This document shows positions 49,601 through 57,346 of a DNA stretch of 64,000 bases, piece after piece. Below the pieces are notes generated by a model, which had not been told where the DNA came from, ran no database searches, and saw nothing but the letters and a program-made list of their open reading frames with translations. Position 1 is the stretch's first letter. Every line of letters starts with the position of its first letter. This stretch comes from Methylosinus trichosporium OB3b (GTDB taxonomy: Bacteria; Pseudomonadota; Alphaproteobacteria; Rhizobiales; Beijerinckiaceae), in contig NZ_CP023740.1 in the NCBI RefSeq assembly GCF_002752655.1, positions 1 to 64,000 on the forward strand, written 5' to 3'. A program made the position numbers and the translations under genes.

Positions 49601-52016
49601 CGCATGTGAGATCGAAGCGCTGGGCGTCGAGCTCGCGCAGCGTCTCCGCCGCGCGCGCCTCGCGTCGATCCTTCGCGACGTCGCGCAGGTCGATCAGTTT
49701 CAAATCCAGCGAAACATCGGCGCGAACAATCTGTTCCGCTTCGCCATCCGTGCGCGCGCGAAACACGCAGCGCAGCGAATCGTGCCGCCGCCCCAGCTCT
49801 GCGACGGCCTCGCGCATGACGTCGACATCGAGCGCGCCGGCAATCCGCAGCACGCATTGGATGTGATAGGCCGTGCTCTGCGGATCGAGCCGCCACAAGA
49901 ACCATTGCCGCTGCTGGGCCGGGGACAAAGGCGAGGGCTCGCCGCGGCGCTCCGGTGGCAAGACCGGAATGCGCGTCGTTCGCGCGCCGGCGCTCTGGCA
50001 CGCCCGAACGCCCTCGGCTTGCTCCTGCAGGCGCGGGCGCTCGAAGACGTGACGGACCGTGAAATCGATGTCCCATTTCTGCGAGACGCGCGCCGCAAGT
50101 CGCGCGGCCGCCAGCGAACTGCCGCCCAGGGTGAAGAAATGCGCGTCCTCGGCGTATCGGCGCGTCGATTCATGTCCGAGCGCCTCACGCCATATCTCCG
50201 CCAGCGCGTGCGTCTCGTCCCCGCTCGCGCGCTCGCCGGTCGCCGGACCGCTCCCGGTCCGCCCGTCGCCGAAAACGAAACGCCCGCCCTCGAACAGCGC
50301 ATAGGCGTCCAGCGAACGCTCGGCCCAGCCGTTACGACAGGCGGCGCGCTGCAGCTTGCCGCTGGAGGTCTTGGGCAATGCGCCGGGATTGAGCAGCACG
50401 ACCACTTTCGGCGCCTCGCCGCATTGCTCGCTCACCGCCGCGCTCACGGCGTCCACCAGCGCTTGCGCCGGCACGAGCTTCTGCAGCCCGAGCGATACTT
50501 CCGCCGCGACGCCGACGCCTTCCTGCCCATCCATCGCGACCGCGAAGGCGGTCACCCTGCCCTTGCGGACCGCTTCCACTTCGGTTTCGACCGCGCGCTC
50601 GACGTCCTGCGGATAGATATTGTGCCCGCGCACGATGATCATGTCTTTCAGCCGACCGGCCACGAACAGCTGACTGTCGTGCAGGAAGCCGAGATCTCCC
50701 GTGCGGAGCCAGCGGACGCCGTCCCGCTCGACGAAGGCTTCGGCGCTCTCGCGCGGCTTGTTCCAGTAGCCCGCCGCTATGCTCGGCCCGGCCGCCCAGA
50801 TTTCGCCGATCGCGCCCTCCTCGGCGCTTTCGCCCGTTTGCGGTTCGACGATTCGTATCTCGTGCCGCGAGGGCGAGGCGCCGCAACCGACCAGCGCCAC
50901 GCCGTCGACATTGGTCGCGACGCGTCGCATCGCGAGCGCCTCGCCGTCGAAGCGGTTCACCGATATGCCGGCGCCGCGGCCGCCCCCGGTGACGTAGAGC
51001 GTCGCTTCGGCGAGGCCGTAACAGGGATGAACCGCGTCGGCGCGGAAGCCGGCGGAAGCGAAACGCTCGACGAAGGCCTCCATCGTGTCCGGCCGCACCG
51101 GCTCGGCGCCGGTGTAGGCCACGCGCCAGCACGACAGATCCAGCCTCTCGAGCTGTGTCTCCTTGATTCGATCGAGGCACAAGCGATATGCGAAGTCTGG
51201 GCCGCCGCTGATCGTCACGCGATGGCGCGAGATCATCTCCAGCCAACGCAGCGGACGCTCCAGGAAAAAGCGCGGCGACGACAGCACGCACGGTATGCCG
51301 CTATAGAATGGCTGCAGCAAGCCGCCGATCAGTCCCATGTCGTGGAACAACGGAGACCATACGCCGAGCTTGTCGTCGGCGCCGATCGAGAGTCCCTCGC
51401 GGATAGCCCGCTCATTGGCCATTAGATTGTCGTGCGTCACCATCACGCCTTTGGGCGCGGATGTGGAGCCGGAGGTGTATTGCAGGAAAGCGATGTCCGC
51501 CGCCGCCGGCTCACGCGGACGCCAATCGCCCGCCCCCGCGGGATCGACCTCGTCCACCACGACGAGCTCCAGCGCGCCGAAATGGCCCGCGGCGGCGCCG
51601 ACCTGCGCCAGAAGCGCGCTCGCGGTCAGGACGCCGCGCGCTCGCGCGTCGGCGGCGATTCCGGCGAGCCGCGCGAGATGCTGCGGGCGCGTCGACTCCG
51701 GCGGGAACACAGGAACCGCGATCACGCCGGCGTGGAAACAGGCGAACAGGCCGACCGCATAATTCTCGTCATTGTCGAGCAGGATCATGACGCGATCGCC
51801 CGTCTCGAAGCGACGCTGCAGCACGGCGGCGAGCGCCTGCACGCGCAGGACGAATGCGCGATAGGTCGAGGTTGTCTCGACGACTTCGCCGTTACGCTCC
51901 ACGACGACGGTCAGCGCCTCGTCCTCGGGCCGCGTCGCGGCGAGGCGCTGCAGGCATTCCACAAAATTCGCTGGATCGTCGAACGCGCTCCCATGCGACG
52001 CGGGTCGTGTCGTCAT
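46689..52016 (-). CDS. Initiation NRPS: fatty acyl-AMP ligase-ACP-C-A-PCP
   Basis: 1775 aa. The N-terminal fatty acyl-AMP ligase (about residues 15-575) has YTSGSTSAPKG at 180-190 and GDLGF near 440; a carrier domain follows with Ser634 in LGGSSL. Then a condensation domain with HHIVSDG at 828-834, an adenylation domain ([11 protein letters not shown] near 1307) and a carrier Ser near 1700. The design matches PvdL and lipopeptide siderophore starters: a free fatty acid is adenylated, loaded and joined to the first amino acid. The adenylation pocket reads DGEDHGTVVK; Glu and Asp in the pocket suit a basic amino acid, and Dab is attractive because a Dab synthase is encoded here, but Lys or another basic residue is possible. 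First large enzyme of the assembly line. Confidence 0.93.
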   Translation of the reverse strand: MTTRPASHGSAFDDPANFVECLQRLAATRPEDEALTVVVERNGEVVETTSTYRAFVLRVQALAAVLQRRFETGDRVMILLDNDENYAVGLFACFHAGVIAVPVFPPESTRPQHLARLAGIAADARARGVLTASALLAQVGAAAGHFGALELVVVDEVDPAGAGDWRPREPAAADIAFLQYTSGSTSAPKGVMVTHDNLMANERAIREGLSIGADDKLGVWSPLFHDMGLIGGLLQPFYSGIPCVLSSPRFFLERPLRWLEMISRHRVTISGGPDFAYRLCLDRIKETQLERLDLSCWRVAYTGAEPVRPDTMEAFVERFASAGFRADAVHPCYGLAEATLYVTGGGRGAGISVNRFDGEALAMRRVATNVDGVALVGCGASPSRHEIRIVEPQTGESAEEGAIGEIWAAGPSIAAGYWNKPRESAEAFVERDGVRWLRTGDLGFLHDSQLFVAGRLKDMIIVRGHNIYPQDVERAVETEVEAVRKGRVTAFAVAMDGQEGVGVAAEVSLGLQKLVPAQALVDAVSAAVSEQCGEAPKVVVLLNPGALPKTSSGKLQRAACRNGWAERSLDAYALFEGGRFVFGDGRTGSGPATGERASGDETHALAEIWREALGHESTRRYAEDAHFFTLGGSSLAAARLAARVSQKWDIDFTVRHVFERPRLQEQAEGVRACQSAGARTTRIPVLPPERRGEPSPLSPAQQRQWFLWRLDPQSTAYHIQCVLRIAGALDVDVMREAVAELGRRHDSLRCVFRARTDGEAEQIVRADVSLDLKLIDLRDVAKDRREARAAETLRELDAQRFDLTCGPLARAALVRLDDQAYVLALVTHHIVSDGASMQILVDDLAALYAARVAGASPPQSPALHYTDYAAWRREHPDVEAHERQLAFWRERLDVAPGEAQPVLALQTDHPRPTVARYAAGHHRFELPADVLIGLRRQAESRGATLFMALLAAFQALLHRYTGQNDIRVGVPVANRGRPELRSVVGLFVNTLVLRTVVDGRMSFSHVLEEVREAAIGAQANQDLPFEQLVEALQPERSLSHSPLFQVMFNHLQADYGEFAYRTGLAVEGQLLSEQAAQFELTLDTREHSDGRVSAHLTYARELFEPSRIERLAGHYLALLRTLSDRPELALGEIVIQNAEELRRLAQLGENRERYPSAEPVHRLIERRAAQQPDATALILGAATMSYGELDRRANRLAHRLIALDVGPERRVGLAVERSIDMIVGLLAVLKAGGAFVPLDPRYPAKRLADMMEDSRIELVLTQIHVRERLGVGPAKTVLAVDELDLRTEPDHAPSMTLHGKALAYVIYTSGSTGRAKGVAVAHHALAEHARLSAAFSSLVPDDRMLQFATLSFDGFIEQLFPPLLVGASVVLRGPELWSPDEFLHELRERRISIVDLPTAYWLTLIQSFARADRKDYGSLREVHIGGEAMPSEAAPIWREAGLCDVKLLNTYGPTEAVVVASLLDCAPFIAGERAPPLHMPIGRPLPGRSLRVLDADLQPAPLGVAGELCIGGPLLARGYLDRPGLTAERFVADPFDAAGGRLYRTGDRVRWNVDGDLEYLGRLDQQVKIRGFRVEPGEIEAKLLAQPEVREAVVVAKDARLLAYVSPQAGQAIDVIELRARLASMLPDYLTPGSIMLLESLPLGPNGKLDRRALPAPERPSQLAFEAPQGEVEEVLARLWAETLGIERVGRRDNFFELGGHSLLLLKLHQRLDGQGFAVAPSVIDFFRYPTIESLAAFLSGRAAAGDSRQMIAERAARQRQAFLPRRPSAERTRT

Positions 52017-52042
52017 CGGTCTTCCCCTGCTCGTCGAAGCGT

Positions 52043-53020
52043 TCAGAACCTACCCAGATTGCTGTGGGATCCCGCCATCGCCACCACCACGTTCCGCGGT
52101 CCCTTGAACGGCGCGCGCGCATGGGCGACGAGCATGTTGTCGAGCATCATGACGTCGCCCTTCTCCCAAGGAAACGACACCGACTCCGCGTCGAGCACGG
52201 CGCGCACATCGTCGAGCATCTCGTCGGGAATTGGCGAGCCATCGGCGAAAAAGGCGTTGCGCGGCAAATTTTCGACGCCGAGCAGATCCTCGAGCGACTC
52301 GCGCACCTCGACCTGCAGATTGGAAATATGGAAGAGATGCGCCTGATTGAACCACACCGTCTCGCCAGTGACAGGATGGGTCTCGATGGCTTGGCAGAGT
52401 TGAAAGGTGCGTAGATCGCCATCCGCCTTCCACTCCCAGTTGATGCCGGCTTTGCGGCAAAAGGCTTCGACGTCATCGCGGCGTTCGGAGTTGAACACCT
52501 TCTGCCAGCACACGTCGAAGTCGCCGTAATTCCGCACATAGACGATCCCGGGCGCAAAGCGGTCCCGGATCCGCGCGGGCATGCGCCGGTAGATCGATCG
52601 GCTGTCAGCGATCGGCGTCTCTCCCCCTTCGGCCGCGGGCGTGACGCAATGGAACCATGCTTTCATCGGCCACATGCGGGTGTAAGCCTGCTCATTGTGC
52701 AATGGGATCGATTGGTGCGCCGGATATTCGGTGGTCGTGTAGACTCCGCCGCCCACTTCCGTTCGCGGAGTCGAGCCAAACTCGTAGCTCAGCAACGGAT
52801 GGTCGAAGGCCGTCGCGAACGCGCGAAAGCTCTCGACCGACGGCACATCGAATCCGCGCAGCAGGACGCCGCCGACCGTGGCGACCTGCGCCTCGATCTC
52901 GGAACGCAGGCGCGGAAGAGCCTCGAGCAGCGGCTCGCCGCGCTCCGCCGGCTCGATCAACGCCGGCAGATCGGAACCGGGCGGCGCCTTGCGCACGAAA
53001 CGGGACTTCAACTCGATCAT
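52043..53020 (-). CDS. TauD/SyrP-family Fe(II)/2-oxoglutarate dioxygenase, probable Asp beta-hydroxylase
   Basis: 325 aa. The iron-binding facial triad is visible: His108 and Glu110 in LHNEQAY and the distal His300 in MLVAHARAP, with the 2-oxoglutarate-binding Arg in KGPR following. SyrP-like members hydroxylate carrier-bound Asp at the beta carbon during NRPS assembly, giving an alpha-hydroxycarboxylate iron ligand. The Asp-specific module at 24902-28888 supplies a matching substrate. ATG 53020 has GGGAG eight bases before it and gives the usual length; ATG 53095 also has a GGAG and would overlap the thioesterase gene. It precedes the FAAL-NRPS gene by 26 bases in the operon. Confidence 0.9.
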   Translation of the reverse strand: MIELKSRFVRKAPPGSDLPALIEPAERGEPLLEALPRLRSEIEAQVATVGGVLLRGFDVPSVESFRAFATAFDHPLLSYEFGSTPRTEVGGGVYTTTEYPAHQSIPLHNEQAYTRMWPMKAWFHCVTPAAEGGETPIADSRSIYRRMPARIRDRFAPGIVYVRNYGDFDVCWQKVFNSERRDDVEAFCRKAGINWEWKADGDLRTFQLCQAIETHPVTGETVWFNQAHLFHISNLQVEVRESLEDLLGVENLPRNAFFADGSPIPDEMLDDVRAVLDAESVSFPWEKGDVMMLDNMLVAHARAPFKGPRNVVVAMAGSHSNLGRF

Positions 53021-53072
53021 ATCAATGCTCCCGCGCCATTGCGTCAACAGGCCAGCAGCGGTGCGCCAGGGC

Positions 53073-53813
53073 TCACGCGGACGCTGTGGCGACATGATCG
53101 GCTCCGGAAAACCGATGCGTCAGCTCACGCACGACCGCGGCGATCACCTGCTGCTCTTGCTGCCGAATGAAGAAATGCCCGCCGTCGAACCAGTCTAATG
53201 TGCACACGTCGCCCGCCTCGCGCCGCCACGCCTCGATGCGCTCCGCAGCGATATCGTCCTCGCGTCCGGCGAAGACATGAATCGGCGCGAAGATCGGTTC
53301 GCCCGCGCGATAGCGAAAGCTCGCGCAGACGCGGTAATCGGCGGCCAGCGTGTTCAGCGTCAGGCGCAGCAGCTCGCTGCTGGCGAACACTTCCTCGGGC
53401 GTGCCACCCTGCTTGCGCAGATCGGCGATCAGAGCCGCGTCGTCGTCCTTGCCGACGAAGCGACCCGGATCGCGGCGCGAAGGCGCGGGGCTGGCGGACA
53501 CGAACACCGCACGGGGTAGAGGTCCGGCCAGAGCATGCTGGCGCTGCGCGACGCAATAGGCCAGCAACGCGCCCATACTGTGTCCGAACAAGGCGTAGCG
53601 GCCGCGCATCGACGCGGCGTGCTCGTCACTGATCTGCGCGACGAGACGATCGAAATCTTCGACGAAAGGCTCGCCCATCCGAATGCCGCGCCCCGGCAGC
53701 TCAACGGGAACGACCCGGATCCACGGCGGCATCGAGCGACGCCAGCGCAGATACATGGTCGCGCTCGCTCCTGCGCAAGGCAGAGCCAGCAGATCGATGA
53801 ACGGGGTCCCCAT
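53073..53813 (-). CDS. Type II (editing) thioesterase
   Basis: 246 aa alpha/beta hydrolase that would remove wrongly primed or stalled groups from the carrier domains. Catalytic Ser79 lies in ALFGHSMGALL and the catalytic His near 222 in DGGHFFI; the N-terminal LLALPCAGASA motif is typical of NRPS external thioesterases. The ATG at 53813 is 11 bases after the MbtH stop; longer in-frame starts would overlap mbtH and carry no homology. It is the second gene of the biosynthetic operon. Confidence 0.93.
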   Translation of the reverse strand: MGTPFIDLLALPCAGASATMYLRWRRSMPPWIRVVPVELPGRGIRMGEPFVEDFDRLVAQISDEHAASMRGRYALFGHSMGALLAYCVAQRQHALAGPLPRAVFVSASPAPSRRDPGRFVGKDDDAALIADLRKQGGTPEEVFASSELLRLTLNTLAADYRVCASFRYRAGEPIFAPIHVFAGREDDIAAERIEAWRREAGDVCTLDWFDGGHFFIRQQEQQVIAAVVRELTHRFSGADHVATASA

Positions 53814-53824
53814 GAGTTTAGCCG

Positions 53825-54079
53825 TCAAGCGTTCGCTGTGGAGCGCTGCGCGGTCTTCGCGGCCTGTTCGTCCATCCACTTGCGCAACGACAACGGACGC
53901 ATGTCGGTCCATGTCTTCTCGACATATTCGAGAACGGTTTTCTTGTCGCCCTTGACGCCCTCGACGGCTTTCCATCCGCCGGGCACGGCCTTCCAGTGAG
54001 GCCAGATAGAATATTGTTCCTCGTGATTGACGAGTACGATGAAGGTCTCGTCCTCGCGATCGAAGCAGCTGGTCGACAT
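53825..54079 (-). CDS. MbtH-like protein
   Basis: 84 aa, a chaperone-like activator that binds NRPS adenylation domains. The family signature is complete: [21 protein letters not shown], then WP, PGGW and the C-terminal [14 protein letters not shown] ribosome-binding site lies eight bases before the ATG. It is the first gene of the roughly 35.7 kb biosynthetic operon and follows the ECF promoter at 54158-54183 by about 80 bases, so it is made whenever the operon is on. Confidence 0.97.
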   Translation of the reverse strand: MSTSCFDREDETFIVLVNHEEQYSIWPHWKAVPGGWKAVEGVKGDKKTVLEYVEKTWTDMRPLSLRKWMDEQAAKTAQRSTANA

Positions 54080-54157
54080 GAGAATCCTCGGGAAATGAAC
54101 GAAAGGCGCTCTCGCGCTCCGCGTCGCCGTCCGCAGCGACGCGCGTCGCTGTCTACA

Positions 54158-54183
54158 AAGACGTGGCAGCTTTCGATTTGTTT
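54158..54183 (-). promoter_or_regulatory. PvdS-box-like ECF promoter for the NRPS/PKS operon
   Basis: Minus-strand reading: TAAAC, 16 bases, CGTCT, extended as CTAAACAAAT exactly like the pvdA promoter. It is the only such box seen upstream of the MbtH-to-NRPS operon. Confidence 0.8.
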
Positions 54184-54367
54184 AGTTGCCGATCGACGCG
54201 GAGAAGCACACGAGGTTCCGGCGCGGCCCGCAGCAAGCGCGATGCAGAGCCTGCAATGCAAACGCCCGCGAAAGGCGGCCCCGTTTCGCGCCGCCCAAAG
54301 CCGCCTCGACGATCGCATCGATAAATTCCCTCACGGAAAAATGCAGAATTGCGGTCGCTTATTCGTC

Positions 54368-54627
54368 ATGTCTAAGAGAGGCGGAAGCGGTCCCGCCGAG
54401 GGCGAGGTTCCGATGGCTTCAAGTTCACTGAATGTTCCGAGCGCCGCATCGGGCGTGACGCAGGTCCTCTCGCAAGACGAAGTTTGCGTCGGCGCGGCGT
54501 GGCCGGGCCCGCTCCGAACTCAGGTCTTCTTCGTCGCGGCGCAGACGAAGGGCGCGGTCATCGCCCCCGTGACGGCGCTCCGCGCGAGCGCCGATGGCGG
54601 GACGACCGTCGGCGTCATCGACGCGGA
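54368..54627 (+). pseudogene. Probable macA (membrane-fusion protein) remnant
   Basis: This stretch reads, from the ATG at 54368, a peptide containing RTQVFFVAAQTKGAVIAPV and then GGTTVGVIDAD, which resembles the beta-barrel part of MacA-type periplasmic adaptors just before their C-terminus. At 54628 it joins the middle of the macB ATPase domain out of frame. The likely history is a macA-macB duplicate with an internal deletion. Identification is from pattern only; the matching macA would lie left of the window. Confidence 0.5.
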
Positions 54628-55968
54628 CTCGACAGCGCGACGGGCGCCGAGGTCATGGCGCTCTTCGCCGAGCTCGCCGCGGAGGGCCATACGGTCATAC
54701 TGATCACGCACGACCTCGAGATCGCCAAAGCCGCTGATCGGATCATCGAGATCCGCGACGGGACGATCATTTCGGACGACGAGTCGGAGGTTGTGAAGCG
54801 CGACGCCGATTTCGCGCAGCCCGGTCTCGACGACGATGTCGGCTCGTCATTCCTCCTCGACATACGCGAAGCGGTGCATGCGGGAGGTCGGACCCTCGCC
54901 GCCAATCCGTTTCGAACCGGCCTCACCTTGCTCGGCATCATCCTCGGCATCGCGTCGGTCATCGCGCTCCTCGCGATCGGCGAAGGCGCCAAACGGGCGG
55001 TGCTGTCGCAGCTCGCCGTTTTCGGGACCAATCGCATGTATGTGATTCCAGGCGGCGGCAGCGGCCACGGCTTGGCCGGGCGGCTGCTCGCCGCCGACGC
55101 CGACATCGTCCGCGACGTCCCGAACATCGCCGCCGCCATGCCTTATCTCGAGGGACAGGTGTTGGTGCGCGCGGGCAATGTCGACTATGGCGCGAACGGG
55201 GTCGCGATCACGACGGATTTCCCGCGCATTCTGAACTGGTCCGTCGAAGCTGGCGTGTTCTTCGCGAAGGAGGACGAGCGCGCTCTGGCGACCGTCGCGA
55301 CAATCGGCTCCAAGCTCGCCGCACGACTCTTTTCCGACGGAGAAAATCCTATTGGGAAAATGATTCTCGTGAACGATGTGCCGTTCCAGGTGATCGGCGT
55401 GTTGTCGAGCAAAGGCGCGCTGTCTGGGAACAGCGACGACGACGACACGATCGTTTTTCCCTTTTCGACAGGCAGCATACGCGTCTTCGGAAAGAAGGAG
55501 CTCTCATGGATCTCGGTGCTGGTCGACGATCTCGCGCGCGCCGACGAGACGGCGGACGCGATCGCCGCCGTTCTCGAGAAGGCTCACCATGCGCATGACT
55601 TCCGGGTCTTCAACAAGGCCGCCACGATCGAGGCGCAAAATCGCACGCAGGACGCCTTGACCCTTCTGCTGGGTTTCACGGCCGCGATCTCGCTCTTCGT
55701 CGGCGGCATCGGGGTGATGAATGTCATGCTGATGGCGGTGACCGAACGAACGCGCGAGATCGGCATCCGAATGGCGACGGGCGCGCGCACGATCGACATT
55801 CTGCGCCAGTTCCTCACCGAAGCGATGATGATCTCAGGCGCCGGCGGACTGGTCGGCGCCGTGATCGGCGTCGCCGCCGGCGCGGTGGTGACGGGCCTCG
55901 TCTTCGGCTTCATGCCGGCATTGCGCGCGGCGCGGCTCGAGCCCGTCGCCGCTCTCGCTCGGGAGTGA
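54628..55968 (+). pseudogene. macB fragment: ATPase N-terminus deleted, permease retained
   Basis: Right copy of the macB repeat. It begins inside the Walker B region, so Walker A and the signature motif are gone; the H-loop, the periplasmic domain and most of the FtsX block remain. It also lacks 72 bases (24 codons, GVGGSLAFG through AILGAVA in the left copy) between two GTCGCCGCCGGCG-like short repeats near 55880. A hybrid reading frame from 54484 exists but cannot make an active ATPase. It ends at the same stop codon as the left copy and runs straight into an insertion sequence. Confidence 0.88.
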
Positions 55969-55976
55969 AACGATGA
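54628..55976 (+). repeat. Right copy of the macB direct repeat
   Basis: Same orientation as 565-1985, offset 54063 bases up to the 72-bp gap. Together the copies flank the entire siderophore locus. Confidence 0.93.
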
Positions 55977-57019
55977 GCGTTTCACATTTTGACGGAAGCG
56001 TATCCGGCGTTTGCAAGATAGTTGGCGCATTCGCCAGGCTCGATCGCTTCGACGAGGCTGCCGACGTGACGCCACGTGTCGTCGATCGTTCGCTTCTGGG
56101 CCTGTCGCATCCAGTGCTTGATCTTGGCGAAGGCCTGCTCGATCGGGTTGAGATCGGGCGAGTAGGGCGGCAGATACCAGAGCCTTGCGCCAGCGGCTCG
56201 AATTGCGCGTCGCACGGCCGCGGACTTGTGGCTGCCGAGATTGTCCATGATGACGATATCGCCGGGTCGGAGCGCCGGGACGAGCTGCTGCTCGACATAG
56301 GCGCGGAAGCTTTCTCCGTTGATCGGGCCGTCGAAGACGCAAGGCGCAGCGAGACGGTCGTGACGCAGCGCGCCGAGAAATGTGAGTGTGCGCCAGTGGC
56401 CATGGGGGGCGAAACCGCGTAGGCGCACGCCTTTGGCCCCCCAGCCGCGCAGCGGCGCCATGTTGGTCTTGATCCAGGTCTCGTCGATGAAGACGAGGCG
56501 CTGTGGATCGAGGCGCTCCTGCCATGATCGCCAGCGCCGACGCTTGCGAGCGATGTCGTCACGCGCCTGCTCGAGGGCGAACAGCGTTTTTTTTGAACGA
56601 GAGGCCTTCGCGGCGCAGAAACAGCCACACGGCGTTATGAGAGACCTTCACGCCGCGCGCGGCCAGCTCGTCTTTCAACCCGTGCAATGTCAGATGCGGC
56701 GTCTGCCCGATCCGTTCGAGGATGAAGGCTCGATGCGGCTCCAGGGTCGGCTTGCGACGCCCACCTATCTTGGCTGGAGCCACTGAACCCGTCGATCGAT
56801 GACGCTGCGACCATTTTACGACAGATGACACCGCCACGCCGAAACGCTGCGCCACAGAACGGCAGCTCTCGCCGGCCGCCGAAGCGGCGACGACACGCTC
56901 GCGAAGATCATTGGAGAGAGGTCGAACCATAGATGCTGGCCTCCGCCCAGCCAGCATCTTGAATCACGTTCCCTTCAATTTGGGAATCCGTCGCGATTCC
57001 AAAAACGCGTGAAACGCTC
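55975..57019 (-). mobile_element. IS630-family insertion sequence
   Basis: About 1.05 kb with inverted ends GAGCGTTTCAC (55975-55985) and GTGAAACGCTC (57009-57019). The right end is followed by TA, the usual IS630 target dinucleotide, but the left end is preceded by AT from the macB tail, so the expected TA duplication is missing and a rearrangement at the left end is likely. Confidence 0.85.
55982..56930 (-). pseudogene. IS630-family transposase in two frames
   Basis: The N-terminal part (56559-56930) starts at ATG 56930 with MVRPLSNDLRERVVAA, a helix-turn-helix region, and [20 protein letters not shown]. The catalytic part (to 55982) continues with [25 protein letters not shown] and [14 protein letters not shown], giving the DDE triad. 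The frames meet at a run of eight T (eight A on the coding strand) at 56587-56594; seven would restore one continuous protein of about 315 aa. This may be an indel, a sequencing error or transcriptional slippage that still yields some transposase. Confidence 0.85.
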
Positions 57020-57084
57020 TATAAATCAACGGCTTGTGCTTTACTCAATTCGGTTGCCAAATAGACGGAGAAAAAGCGACGATC

Positions 57085-57346
57085 ATGCTGCTCGGCTACG
57101 CCCGTGTCTCCAAGTCCGAAGACCAGGAAGCCGCGCCGCAAATCCGCGAGCTGAAAAAGGCCGGCTGCAAAAAGGTCTTCGAGGAAACGGCGTCCGGCGG
57201 AAGATGGGATCGGCCGGAGCTGCATCAGCTGCTCGATCGGATGCGCGCCGGCGACACTCTCGTCGTTTGGAAGCTCGATCGGCTGTCGCGCTCGCTCAAG
57301 GACCTGCTGGTCATTCTCGAACGCATCGACGCCATGGGAGCAAGGT
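57085..57346 (+). pseudogene. Serine resolvase/invertase N-terminal fragment
   Basis: Starts MLLGYARVSKSEDQ, with the catalytic Ser in YARVS, and continues to VVWKLDRLSRSLKDLL and LERIDAMGAR, the catalytic core of Tn3-type resolvases. It is cut off at 57347 by the IS6 end after about 87 codons; the missing part is not found on the other side of that element. A stub of a lost Tn3-like transposon or plasmid resolution system. Confidence 0.85.

Noticed and set aside
54484..55968. Second complete MacB transporter
   Set aside because: Walker A and the ABC signature are missing and the N-terminus is unrelated reading frame; it is a decayed copy.
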